Source: Gammaproteobacteria bacterium (lineage in GTDB: Bacteria > Pseudomonadota > Gammaproteobacteria > Eutrophobiales > Eutrophobiaceae). From it: a stretch of 53,111 nt of DNA. Each line of letters opens with the position of its first letter. Positions within the stretch are counted from its first letter, which is position 1. Both the position numbers and the translations under genes were made by a program. The stretch is from NCBI GenBank assembly GCA_021773245.1, contig JAJFKK010000089.1:1-53111 (forward strand). The letters run 5' to 3'. Under the pieces are notes generated by a model. That model was given only the letters and a program-made list of their open reading frames with translations, had not been told where the DNA came from and ran no database searches. Of the stretch, positions 8,157 through 16,066 are shown piece after piece.

Positions 8157-10496
8157 GTGAAAAAGTTCTTTATCTATTTCGGTCTAGGGCTCATTGTTGC
8201 AGCAACAGTCATTTCCATATACGTCTTTATCCCATCACAATTTGAAGTCTTTGATAACAGACTTCGAGACATGCTCTTCATTAATCGTGGCACCATTGAG
8301 CATACTGAACAGGTTGTAATTATCGATATTGATGAGCGTTCACTCAAAGAAATTGGGCAGTTTCCATGGAAACGTAACGATGTTGCTAAAATGGTTATTA
8401 ATTTAAGTGAAGCTGGGGTTAGTGCCATTGGCTTCGATATCATGTTTCCAGAACCTGATAAATCATCTCCGCATCGTGTTATTTCTGAGCTTGGTATCGC
8501 AGATATCGTGCCCGAGGATAAACAAATTAACTATGATGAACTGTTGGCTGATGCAGTAGCGAAAACACCGACCATCCTTGCTTACACGTTTGATTTTGAT
8601 GAGAAAGAAATTTATAAGAACAAAGAGGCGCCAAAAATCCCGGCAACCTTTATCAAAAGAAACAAGGGGGAACAAGAATATCTCCGAGAAGCTGATGGAG
8701 TCATCACCAATATTCCAATAATACAGAATGCCTCTCGTACGAGTGGTTTCATAAACGTCTGGCCTGATAGCGATGGCGTAATCCGCTCTGTCCCACTTGC
8801 AGTTACATATAATTCTAAAGTATACCCATCTCTTGCATTGGAACTTGTACGCATGGTGTCCCAAGAAAAAAGTATTACGGTCAATTATGATGAATTGGGA
8901 GTGACCTCAATTAGTCTTGCTGAACTCGATATACCAACTGATATACAAGGACAAATTGCAGTTAATTACAGAGGTCCGTCTTCTACCTTTGATTACATCT
9001 CAGCCGCAGATATCATCAAAGAAGACTTCGACCCAGCTGATATAAAAAACAAGATTGTACTTATTGGCACTTCAGCAGCGGGGCTTCTTGATTTAAGAAG
9101 CATGCCTTTTGATTCAATTTACCCGGGAGTGGAAGCACATGCGAATGTAATAGACAATATCATTGAGGGTGATTTTATTCATAGACCCGCTCTTGTCGCT
9201 GGTATTGATACAGTCCTCATTCTGCTTCTAGCAATTTTTATTGTCATGGCTATTGGCTACAGTAGCGCGTTAGTTTTCCCTTTTATCATTGCGATTACCG
9301 CATTTTTGCTGCTTTACTTCATTAACTATTTACTTTTTACTGAAGGGATTATTATTAGCATTTTCTATCCCCTCTTTACTTTGATCTTTGCTGCTTTAGC
9401 ATCAATTATTACGGGCTATTTCTTTGAAACCAGGCAAAAAAATCTTATCAGAGGTAAGTTTGCTTCTAAAGTTTCTCCGCAAGTCATGGAAGACATCATC
9501 AAAAATGCCGCTAATGGCGAGGATGCTTTTATCGCCAAAGAACATGAAATTGCCGTTACATTCTCTGATGTTCGTAACTTCACTAATATTTCTGAAGCAG
9601 CGGGTGATGCGAATACATTGATTCAGTTTTTAAATCAATATATGGACGACATGACAAAAATCATCACAAAGTATGAAGGAACAGTCGATAAATTTATTGG
9701 TGATGCAATCATGTCATACTGGAATGCCCCTGCAGTTGTAAAAGACTACGTAGAGAAGTCAGTTGATGCAACACTGGACCAAATACATGCTGTCGCACCT
9801 CTAAATGTCATAGTTAAAGAAGATGAGCGTTTTACTAATATCTGCAAAATGTCAGAAAGGATGGGCGTTGAGCCAATTGAAATTGGCATAGGTATCAACA
9901 TAGGTGTAGCAACAGTTGGCGAAATGGGTAGCAGTGGACGAAGTGACTACACGGTAATCGGCGACCCTATTAATTTGGGCGCACGCCTTGAAGCGCTATG
10001 TAAGTATTACAACTCCATGTGTAACATATCTAATCATGTCAAAGAAAAAATTCCACAAGATAAATATATTTTTCGGTTTCTGGATCTGGTTACTGTTAAA
10101 GGACAGTCTATTCCTGTTGAGATATGGCAAATAGTCGATTATGCAGATCTATCTAAGACCCAATGGGATACGCCACTCTATTTGGCACGAGCAGTTTCAT
10201 ATGATGTAGATGCTGCAGGTAATACGGCTATCTTGAGTTCTGATGGCGATACAAGTGGTGCGGTAGAAAAACAACGACTATTGGATGAGTTGGAATATTA
10301 CAATAGTGGCATCAAGGCTTATAAAGAAGCAAGGTTTGAAGATGCATTAAAAATCTTCAGGGATATTCAGGACAACTGGCCTGACAAGACTAATAAAAAT
10401 ATCTACAACATCTATATTGAGCGATGTGAACACTATATTGAAGAGCCTCCTGGTGACGACTTTAATGGCGTCTTCGTACATAAAACAAAGGGTTAG
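8157..10496 (+). CDS. CHASE2-domain class III adenylate cyclase
   Basis: A 779-residue membrane cyclase making cAMP. It has an N-terminal helix (about 5-27), a periplasmic CHASE2 sensor (about 30-345), three helices (about 350-425) and a class III cyclase domain (about 460-660). Metal-binding D471 (TFSDVRNFT) and D516 (KFIGDAIMSYW) are present. So are the ATP-selecting K512 and D597 (SDYTVIGD) and the transition-state residues N606 and R610. A TPR-like tail ends with EPPGDDFNGVF. The start is GTG at 8157, supported by AGGAG at 8147-8151. The end overlaps the convergent STAS gene by four bases. The sensor matches that of the kinase upstream in layout. Confidence 0.94.
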   Translation: MKKFFIYFGLGLIVAATVISIYVFIPSQFEVFDNRLRDMLFINRGTIEHTEQVVIIDIDERSLKEIGQFPWKRNDVAKMVINLSEAGVSAIGFDIMFPEPDKSSPHRVISELGIADIVPEDKQINYDELLADAVAKTPTILAYTFDFDEKEIYKNKEAPKIPATFIKRNKGEQEYLREADGVITNIPIIQNASRTSGFINVWPDSDGVIRSVPLAVTYNSKVYPSLALELVRMVSQEKSITVNYDELGVTSISLAELDIPTDIQGQIAVNYRGPSSTFDYISAADIIKEDFDPADIKNKIVLIGTSAAGLLDLRSMPFDSIYPGVEAHANVIDNIIEGDFIHRPALVAGIDTVLILLLAIFIVMAIGYSSALVFPFIIAITAFLLLYFINYLLFTEGIIISIFYPLFTLIFAALASIITGYFFETRQKNLIRGKFASKVSPQVMEDIIKNAANGEDAFIAKEHEIAVTFSDVRNFTNISEAAGDANTLIQFLNQYMDDMTKIITKYEGTVDKFIGDAIMSYWNAPAVVKDYVEKSVDATLDQIHAVAPLNVIVKEDERFTNICKMSERMGVEPIEIGIGINIGVATVGEMGSSGRSDYTVIGDPINLGARLEALCKYYNSMCNISNHVKEKIPQDKYIFRFLDLVTVKGQSIPVEIWQIVDYADLSKTQWDTPLYLARAVSYDVDAAGNTAILSSDGDTSGAVEKQRLLDELEYYNSGIKAYKEARFEDALKIFRDIQDNWPDKTNKNIYNIYIERCEHYIEEPPGDDFNGVFVHKTKG

Positions 10497-10825
10497 TCAT
10501 CCTTTTTTTCATACTCTTCTAGGGAATCAAAAATCGGAAAAACTTGATCTAGTCTTGCCAATTTCAAAACACTCATTGCGGCATCACTGACACCGACTAA
10601 TCCAAATTGCAAAGACTGTTTTTTAGCTGTCTGATAACCTTCAACCAAACTAGCAACACCAGAGCTATCAATATAACTAACCTTACCAAGATCGATAAGT
10701 AGAGATTTATCTTTTTCTAATACACTAAGAATACTCTGTCTTGCATCCGGTGAGCATGACAAATCAACCTCACCTTCCAGTTCAATAATTGTGTATTTTT
10801 CCTTGTCCTCTGTATTGATATTCAT
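10493..10825 (-). CDS. STAS domain anti-sigma factor antagonist (RsbV/SpoIIAA-like)
   Basis: A 110-residue single STAS domain. The conserved SYIDSSGVASL contains S54, which aligns with the serine phosphorylated in SpoIIAA and RsbV. In the family, the unphosphorylated form binds the HATPase kinase and frees its target, and a SpoIIE-type phosphatase regenerates it. Both partners are encoded immediately upstream on the same strand. It shares four bases with the convergent cyclase gene, so there is no room for a terminator between them. Confidence 0.9.
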   Translation of the reverse strand: MNINTEDKEKYTIIELEGEVDLSCSPDARQSILSVLEKDKSLLIDLGKVSYIDSSGVASLVEGYQTAKKQSLQFGLVGVSDAAMSVLKLARLDQVFPIFDSLEEYEKKDD

Positions 10826-10844
10826 ATCTTAACTACTCTTTTTT

Positions 10845-11261
10845 TTAACTTATTTTTTTTATCATCTTAAGATAATTACCCTTCCCTTCCTCAAGATGGC
10901 CCATATCACATTCATCCATAATCTCATTAATAAAATGAGTGCCTAAACCTCCAGGACGTAAATCATCAAGATCACGTGGCTTAACTGAAGATAGATCAAT
11001 TGGTTTGGCGTAATCTATTAATCTGAAATGAAGCTTCCCATCATTATTGAGCATTTCAAGCATGATTTCACCCTGTTCATCATCCTGATAGGCATGTTGA
11101 ATAACATTCATACAGGCTTCATTTACGGCAAGTACTAATCTATCAGATAGTTCGGTACAGCAACCCACTACTTCAGCTGTTCTTTTAACCAACGCGCGAA
11201 TTAAACATAAGCGTTCTGCTTTAGCAGGGAATCGAATTTCGAATAATGTCTCGGTACTCAT
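10845..11261 (-). CDS. Anti-sigma regulatory factor, HATPase serine kinase (RsbW/SpoIIAB-like)
   Basis: About 139 residues with a GHKL ATPase fold: the N-box AVNEACMNVIQHAY (E48, N52), a DYAKPI G1-like motif and a GGLGTHFI G2-like motif. In the family this protein phosphorylates the STAS antagonist and holds an output protein, often a sigma factor. ATG at 11261 is chosen over the GTG at 11273 because it overlaps the upstream phosphatase stop as ATGA, typical of coupled genes. No sigma factor gene lies nearby, so the output partner is unknown. Confidence 0.88.
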   Translation of the reverse strand: MSTETLFEIRFPAKAERLCLIRALVKRTAEVVGCCTELSDRLVLAVNEACMNVIQHAYQDDEQGEIMLEMLNNDGKLHFRLIDYAKPIDLSSVKPRDLDDLRPGGLGTHFINEIMDECDMGHLEEGKGNYLKMIKKIS

Positions 11262-12538
11262 TTTGGGCAGCACTCTATAATCATAAGTGTAATATCATCA
11301 TGTTGGTCAATACTCGGATGTTGAATCTTTGCAACAATATCTTCCAAACGTTTTGAGGCAGTAACCTTGGAAGTATCTTCAATCAGTTTAATCAATCCAC
11401 CAACATCTAAAAGTTTTTTATCTTCATCCATACTTTCAGTTACGCCATCAGTGAAGAGATAAAGCGCTCCTCCCTGAAGGCAAATAGTAGAAACAGGAAA
11501 CTCTGTGCCGGGAAGAATCCCAAGAGGTGGAGCACTCGCTTCTAACTCTTCAAACTCACCTGAGTTGTGATGAAATAAAGGCGGTTGATGACCTGCATTG
11601 GAAAAATGAATCGTACAATTACTCGTATCAATAAAGCCAGATACAATAGTAACAAACATTCCATGCGAAACCGTTTCACAAATTTCATCATTAACTCTGG
11701 CAAGCAATTCACCAGGGTCATTAATATTCTTTGCTAGATGATGCAATAAACTACTGGCTTTTGCCATTAACATTGCGGCATTCATTCCTTTGCCAGAAAC
11801 ATCAGCTAAATTGAAATAAATTAAACCATCATCGCGTTTAAAAAAATCATAGAAATCACCCGAAACTTCTAAAGCAGGCACATTCATACCATTAACAGGA
11901 AAATTCGTTGCATCTGAGTCAGATGGCAACAAATCAAGTTGGATTTCTCTAGCTAGTTCAAGCTCTTTACGCATGCGTTCTTGTTCAACTAAAGAATCTG
12001 CCATGCGCGCATTGTGAATTGCTAGTGCAGCATAAGAAGCGAGTGTAGATGACAGTTGCTTATCTTGTTCATCAAATAATTCATTGTTCTTTTTATTTAA
12101 TAACTCAAGCGCACCAATGCATTCGTTGTTAACCACTAACGGCGAGCAAAGAATAGATCGCGTTTGAAATCCAGTACCCATATCCACAGTATTCGCAAAA
12201 TCTTTATCATTTAAGACATCGCTAATCATCTGACAAGTACGCAATTTAACTGTTTTACCAACAATCCCCTGACCGGCAGATAGCCTAAGTCCAGAAATAT
12301 CAACTGGGCCGGCACATTCAACGCAAATTAGTTCATTTGTATTACTTTCTAATAAGAATATTGATGCCGCTTCAGCATTCATATATTCCATAAATTGTTC
12401 AATTGCATTTCTCAAAGTCTGGGAAATATCAAGGCTACTCGAAAATCCTCGTGCAATCTCTGCAATTAACTCAAGTTGTTCTTCAAGTGTATGAGACTCA
12501 TGCCGATGAAAAAGATCAAATACATTATGACTAGCCAT
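11258..12538 (-). CDS. GAF domain SpoIIE-type phosphatase (RsbU-like)
   Basis: A 426-residue soluble protein. The N-terminal GAF domain (about 20-175) is joined by a short helical linker to a SpoIIE/PP2C catalytic domain (about 205-420) with SGDFYDFF, NLADVSGKGMNAAM and LFTDGVTE. It should dephosphorylate the STAS protein encoded two genes later, in response to whatever the GAF domain senses. ATG at 12538 is preferred: it is preceded at good distance by AAGGA and overlaps the DUF1841 stop as TGATG. An ATG seven codons earlier (12559) has no ribosome-binding site. Confidence 0.9.
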   Translation of the reverse strand: MASHNVFDLFHRHESHTLEEQLELIAEIARGFSSSLDISQTLRNAIEQFMEYMNAEAASIFLLESNTNELICVECAGPVDISGLRLSAGQGIVGKTVKLRTCQMISDVLNDKDFANTVDMGTGFQTRSILCSPLVVNNECIGALELLNKKNNELFDEQDKQLSSTLASYAALAIHNARMADSLVEQERMRKELELAREIQLDLLPSDSDATNFPVNGMNVPALEVSGDFYDFFKRDDGLIYFNLADVSGKGMNAAMLMAKASSLLHHLAKNINDPGELLARVNDEICETVSHGMFVTIVSGFIDTSNCTIHFSNAGHQPPLFHHNSGEFEELEASAPPLGILPGTEFPVSTICLQGGALYLFTDGVTESMDEDKKLLDVGGLIKLIEDTSKVTASKRLEDIVAKIQHPSIDQHDDITLMIIECCPK

Positions 12539-12963
12539 CAAGATATCCTTCTCAAACATTCAAGATAATTATTTTCATCCGGCATCGCATTATTCCGTTG
12601 TGCTTCCCACAAACTTTGACCCAAGCATTCCATCATTTTATGTTCTGCATCATGCACAGAAACTGAGTTAGTCATTAATTTTTTAAAAACAGAATTAATA
12701 CCACTTGGTCTGTCTGAATTAACTTGCTCTTTTAATGCGATATGCATTCCCATGTGTAAAAAAGGATTAGTCTGATTTTGCTCAGGTTTAAAATCACTTT
12801 GTGAAGAAGCTTCTTTATCATTCAAATAATGATGGTATTCAGGGTGCTCTAATATTACGTCTGAAATTATAGCTTCGATAGGCTCCAACGGAAGATTGTT
12901 ATTATGTTTACTCCATACCTGGAAGAAGTAATCTCGAGCTTCGTTTCTATCCTGTACGAACAT
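12538..12963 (-). CDS. DUF1841 family protein
   Basis: About 141 residues beginning MFVQDRNEARDYFFQVW and containing PLEPIEAIISDVILEHPEYH, the recognisable features of the DUF1841 family of proteobacteria, whose function is unknown. The frame is also open from a TTG four codons earlier, but the ATG at 12963 gives the usual N-terminus. The stop overlaps the next gene start by one base, so it appears to head the partner-switch operon. No membrane segment or signal peptide is seen. Confidence 0.85.
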   Translation of the reverse strand: MFVQDRNEARDYFFQVWSKHNNNLPLEPIEAIISDVILEHPEYHHYLNDKEASSQSDFKPEQNQTNPFLHMGMHIALKEQVNSDRPSGINSVFKKLMTNSVSVHDAEHKMMECLGQSLWEAQRNNAMPDENNYLECLRRIS

Positions 12964-13022
12964 AGTAGCAATCAATTATAAATTTAGGAGTATTCCACAT
13001 ATTCATATTTTACGCTTGATTA

Positions 13023-13667
13023 TCAATGTTTTACATGTTTTTTACGCTCTTTCCACTCACAATCATCAAAGATTAAGCAACTATCGCATTTAGGACTACG
13101 TGCAATACAGGTATATCGACCGTGTAAAATAAGCCAATGATGTGCATCTCTTTTGAATTCGTCAGGAACAAATTTTAATAGTTTTTTCTCAACTTCAATC
13201 ACATTTTTACCTGGTGCAATACCAGTACGATTTGAAACGCGAAAGATATGTGTATCTACAGCAATCGTCGGCTCACCAAATGCCGTATTTAATATAACAT
13301 TTGCAGTTTTCCTTCCTACGCCAGGTAGGCTTTCAAGTGCTTCTCTATCTTGAGGGACATCACCTTGGTATTTTTCGTTTAATATTCGACAAGTTTCGAT
13401 AATATTTTTAGCTTTATTATTGTAAAGACCAATCGTTTTAACATACGACTTCAATTTCACTAGTCCAAGAGAAAATATAGCCTCAGGTGTATTAGCAACA
13501 GCATAAAGTTTTTTTGTTGCCTTGTTTACACCTACATCTGTCGCTTGCGCTGAAAGTATAACGGCTATCAATAGCTCAAAAGGTGTTTGATAAACCAATT
13601 CTGTAGTAGGCGAAGGGTTCTGTTCACGTAAGGCACTAAAGATACGTGTTCGTTTTTCTTTATTCAA
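13023..13667 (-). CDS. nth: Endonuclease III (DNA glycosylase/AP lyase)
   Basis: Base-excision repair enzyme that removes oxidised pyrimidines and cuts abasic sites. The 214 residues keep the helix-hairpin-helix LPGVGRKTANV with catalytic K120, the catalytic D138 in VDTHIFR, and the [4Fe-4S] cysteines 187, 194, 197 and 203. This numbering is the same as in the E. coli enzyme. The start is a TTG: the MNKEKR N-terminus matches the MNKAKR start of E. coli Nth, and there is no ATG near. It follows the RnfE-like gene by 18 bases. Confidence 0.97.
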   Translation of the reverse strand: MNKEKRTRIFSALREQNPSPTTELVYQTPFELLIAVILSAQATDVGVNKATKKLYAVANTPEAIFSLGLVKLKSYVKTIGLYNNKAKNIIETCRILNEKYQGDVPQDREALESLPGVGRKTANVILNTAFGEPTIAVDTHIFRVSNRTGIAPGKNVIEVEKKLLKFVPDEFKRDAHHWLILHGRYTCIARSPKCDSCLIFDDCEWKERKKHVKH

Positions 13668-13685
13668 TGATGTGAAATTCTCAAC

Positions 13686-14222
13686 TTAAGAAGTTAGTTT
13701 TTTTCTATTAAAGAAATTAATCGCTGCAAATATAAAACCAGAAAGAAAAAAGAAACCGGCAGGCGAATTAAAAAGTGAAATTCTACTTAATGACTCCTGT
13801 AAAAAACCAAGTGCTATAAAAAATATTAAAATAGCGGTTCCTGTTTTAAATAACCGTTTCAATACTGATTTAAAATCCGACATTGTTAAAATTGATTCAC
13901 TTACAGATAAAACTAAACTATTAATAAGTAACAATGGTAAAAACAAACTGATTTTTTCTAAAAGAGAATAATCTTCAACATTAAGCAGCATTCTCATTAT
14001 TAATATCCAAGAGGCACTAATAATCAAGACGATAACTGTATGTTGTTGTGGATAAACAAATAGTTTTCGTGAAAAAAAGATAATGGGTGAAAGTAATAGT
14101 ATAAAGCTAAAAACAATCAAACCTAATTTTAAACCAATTAGTAATGAAGTAACGCTTAGAAAAAAGGGCGAAAAAACCAGAAGCCCTTTCAGAATATCAG
14201 CATCTTGAAACTTTTGAATCAT
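13686..14222 (-). CDS. RnfE/RsxE-like integral membrane protein, divergent
   Basis: A 178-residue, very hydrophobic protein with about six membrane segments. The N-terminal KGLLVFSPFFLSVTS resembles the KNN-LVQLLGLCPLLAVT region of RnfE, and FLPLLLINSLVLSVSES resembles its FIPLIVTNCIVVGRAEA segment. Position supports this: in many gammaproteobacteria nth is the last gene of the rnfABCDGE operon, directly after rnfE, as here. The protein is shorter than usual RnfE (about 200-230) and no other Rnf subunit gene is next to it. It may be a relict or a repurposed subunit. Confidence 0.6.
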   Translation of the reverse strand: MIQKFQDADILKGLLVFSPFFLSVTSLLIGLKLGLIVFSFILLLSPIIFFSRKLFVYPQQHTVIVLIISASWILIMRMLLNVEDYSLLEKISLFLPLLLINSLVLSVSESILTMSDFKSVLKRLFKTGTAILIFFIALGFLQESLSRISLFNSPAGFFFLSGFIFAAINFFNRKKLTS

Positions 14223-14376
14223 ACAAAATGACCCATATAAAATATTAAAACATATTCTATTTTATTTGTTAGCACTACGCACCTGCAAAAAGCACTTACT
14301 GACAGCAATACTTTTATATTAGAAGTTAAACCCTTTTTTCTGCAATAATAGACATTTAAATGGCCTATTATCAAAT

Positions 14377-15252
14377 ATGAAACTAGTTACATTCAGTTAT
14401 AACAACAATATATCCGTCGGTACCGTCATCGATAATAAAATTTATCCTGCCTCTGAAAAATATGATGGCGAAAACGGCATGATCCGATTCTTAGAAGCAG
14501 GTGAATCTGCAATTAATGAGTTAAAAAGCTTACCAAGTAATGAGCCGTCATTACTCTCTCTTGATGATGTACAAATCTTGGCGCCAATAGCGAAGCCCGA
14601 TAAATTCTTTGGTGTGGCTCTAAATTATGCAGACCACATACAAGAAACAGGACTTGACCAACCTGAGTACCCTACTTTATTTAATAAACAGAATAGTTGT
14701 GTCATAGGTCTTGATGATGCTATTCATAGACCTAAGGTTTCTGAAAAACTAGATTATGAAGGTGAATTAGGTGTAGTTATAGGTAAGCGATGTCGTAATA
14801 TCAATCGCGAAGAAGCAGCGAGTGTTATTGCCGGTTATACTATTGTTAATGATGTTAGCATTCGTGATTGGCAAATGCGTTCTCATACATGGACACTAGG
14901 TAAATCTTTCGATACACATGGCCCTATTGGCCCATGGATTGTTACTCCAGATGAAATTGGCGATCCTCATAACCTCAATATAAAAACTTGGGTGAATGAA
15001 GATTTAAGACAAGACTTCAGTACCAAACACTTAGTATTCGATTGTTATTATCTCGTTGAATATTTATCGCAAGTTATGACGCTTGAACCGGGCGATATTA
15101 TAGCGACCGGCACCAGTAGTGGCGTCGGCGTTAAAATGAAACCACGTGGCTATATGAAACCGGGCGATGAAGTAAGAATTGAAATCGAAAATATTGGCGT
15201 ACTTAGAAATCCTGTTATTGAAGAACCGGAATCAAATAAATTCATACAATAA
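14377..15252 (+). CDS. Fumarylacetoacetate hydrolase family protein
   Basis: A 291-residue enzyme of the FAH superfamily. The family cleaves or decarboxylates beta-keto acids and acylpyruvates in aromatic and amino-acid catabolism. Visible motifs are ALNYADHIQETG (H87), YEGELGVVIG with metal ligands E128 and E130, NDVSIRDWQ with D159, GKSFDTHGPIGPW, and TGTSSGVGV near the C-terminus. The N-terminal 70 residues form the small domain seen in the longer family members. The exact substrate cannot be read from sequence, and the neighbours give no pathway. Confidence 0.88.
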   Translation: MKLVTFSYNNNISVGTVIDNKIYPASEKYDGENGMIRFLEAGESAINELKSLPSNEPSLLSLDDVQILAPIAKPDKFFGVALNYADHIQETGLDQPEYPTLFNKQNSCVIGLDDAIHRPKVSEKLDYEGELGVVIGKRCRNINREEAASVIAGYTIVNDVSIRDWQMRSHTWTLGKSFDTHGPIGPWIVTPDEIGDPHNLNIKTWVNEDLRQDFSTKHLVFDCYYLVEYLSQVMTLEPGDIIATGTSSGVGVKMKPRGYMKPGDEVRIEIENIGVLRNPVIEEPESNKFIQ

Positions 15253-15253
15253 T

Positions 15254-15473
15254 AAAGAGCTTCGCCTAAAGCGCCTAATGTTGGTGCACGAGCAGGGCTT
15301 TTGTTTTCTGGCTAGGCAAAATCGCACGGAAAGAGGGAGTTTATAAATATAAATGACCGATTGAGTAGAGCCTGCCCCTCAATTAAAAATATATTTCGGG
15401 TACGATTTTACCAGCAGTAGGCGCTTTAGGCGACAACGCCAGAGGACAAAAGAACAATCGTGCTAAGCTCTTT
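15254..15473. repeat. Complex inverted-repeat element filling the intergenic space
   Basis: A 220-bp element lies between two convergent genes. Its ends AAAGAGCTT (15254-15262) and AAGCTCTTT (15465-15473) are perfect inverted copies. Inside, CGCCTAAAGCGCC (15263-15275) pairs perfectly with 15420-15432. CTTTTGTTTTCTGGC (15298-15312) pairs with 15438-15452 at 13 of 15 positions, and AAAATCG (15318-15324) pairs with 15403-15409. The paired segments are not strictly collinear. The right end touches the stop codon of the LON-domain gene. It shares a core with repeats near 30.98 and 50.93 kb. It may also act as a transcription stop. Confidence 0.7.
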
Positions 15474-16063
15474 TAAGAATAAGCTAGATCACCTGCGTCT
15501 ATTTTCTCCAACAAACTTTGCATATAGTCAAAACGATGGAGTGCATCATCCATTTCTAATAAAGCCTGTTTAGCCGACATCTCAAACGGTAATAATTCAG
15601 CTAATCGCTCACTGACCCAATTTGCTTCTGCAAAGCGTTCTGATTTTTCAAGAAAAGGTAATTCATATCGGCTTCCTATTTCTTTCAGCAAATCTGAAAA
15701 ATTCTGATAGGCATCAGGCATCGTAATATCCGTTTCATCTAACCAAATAATCTCACCGACAGACAAATTATCTTCCTGAATTTCGAAGCTATCTACTTTG
15801 AAACGACGTTCTCCTTGAACTGTAATTCCAAGCAAACCATCGTCCATTTGATCCCAATCTATAATTTTGACGTAAGTGCCCATCGGAAAAAATTCAGCCG
15901 CTTCTCCTGCTTCTTCACCTTCTTTAATCAAACATATACCAAAACCCACATTCTGACGTAAGCATTCACTGACCATATCAATATAGCGGGGTTCAAATAA
16001 GCGAAGTTGAATCTCCCCTTCAGGAAAAATTACCGTATTCAAAGGAAATAGTGGAATGCTCAT
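15473..16063 (-). CDS. LON peptidase substrate-binding domain protein
   Basis: A 196-residue protein consisting only of the N-terminal substrate-recognition domain of Lon proteases: it opens IPLFPLNTVIFPEG, then RLFEPRYIDM, and has ITVQGERRFKV. No ATPase or protease domain follows. Stand-alone LON-domain proteins are widespread in proteobacteria, and their role is not settled. Three bases separate it from mpl upstream, so it is the last gene of an operon with mpl and the membrane protein before it. Confidence 0.9.
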   Translation of the reverse strand: MSIPLFPLNTVIFPEGEIQLRLFEPRYIDMVSECLRQNVGFGICLIKEGEEAGEAAEFFPMGTYVKIIDWDQMDDGLLGITVQGERRFKVDSFEIQEDNLSVGEIIWLDETDITMPDAYQNFSDLLKEIGSRYELPFLEKSERFAEANWVSERLAELLPFEMSAKQALLEMDDALHRFDYMQSLLEKIDAGDLAYS

Positions 16064-16066
16064 TGG

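Noticed and set aside
8463-8884. Reverse-strand frames of 90-133 codons inside the cyclase gene
   Set aside because: They are antisense to a clearly coding CHASE2 region, show no recognisable motif and have no start signals.
15254-15473. Integron attC site or CRISPR-like array
   Set aside because: There is no GTTRRRY core pair of attC type, no integrase gene, and the units are inverted and uneven rather than direct repeats with spacers.
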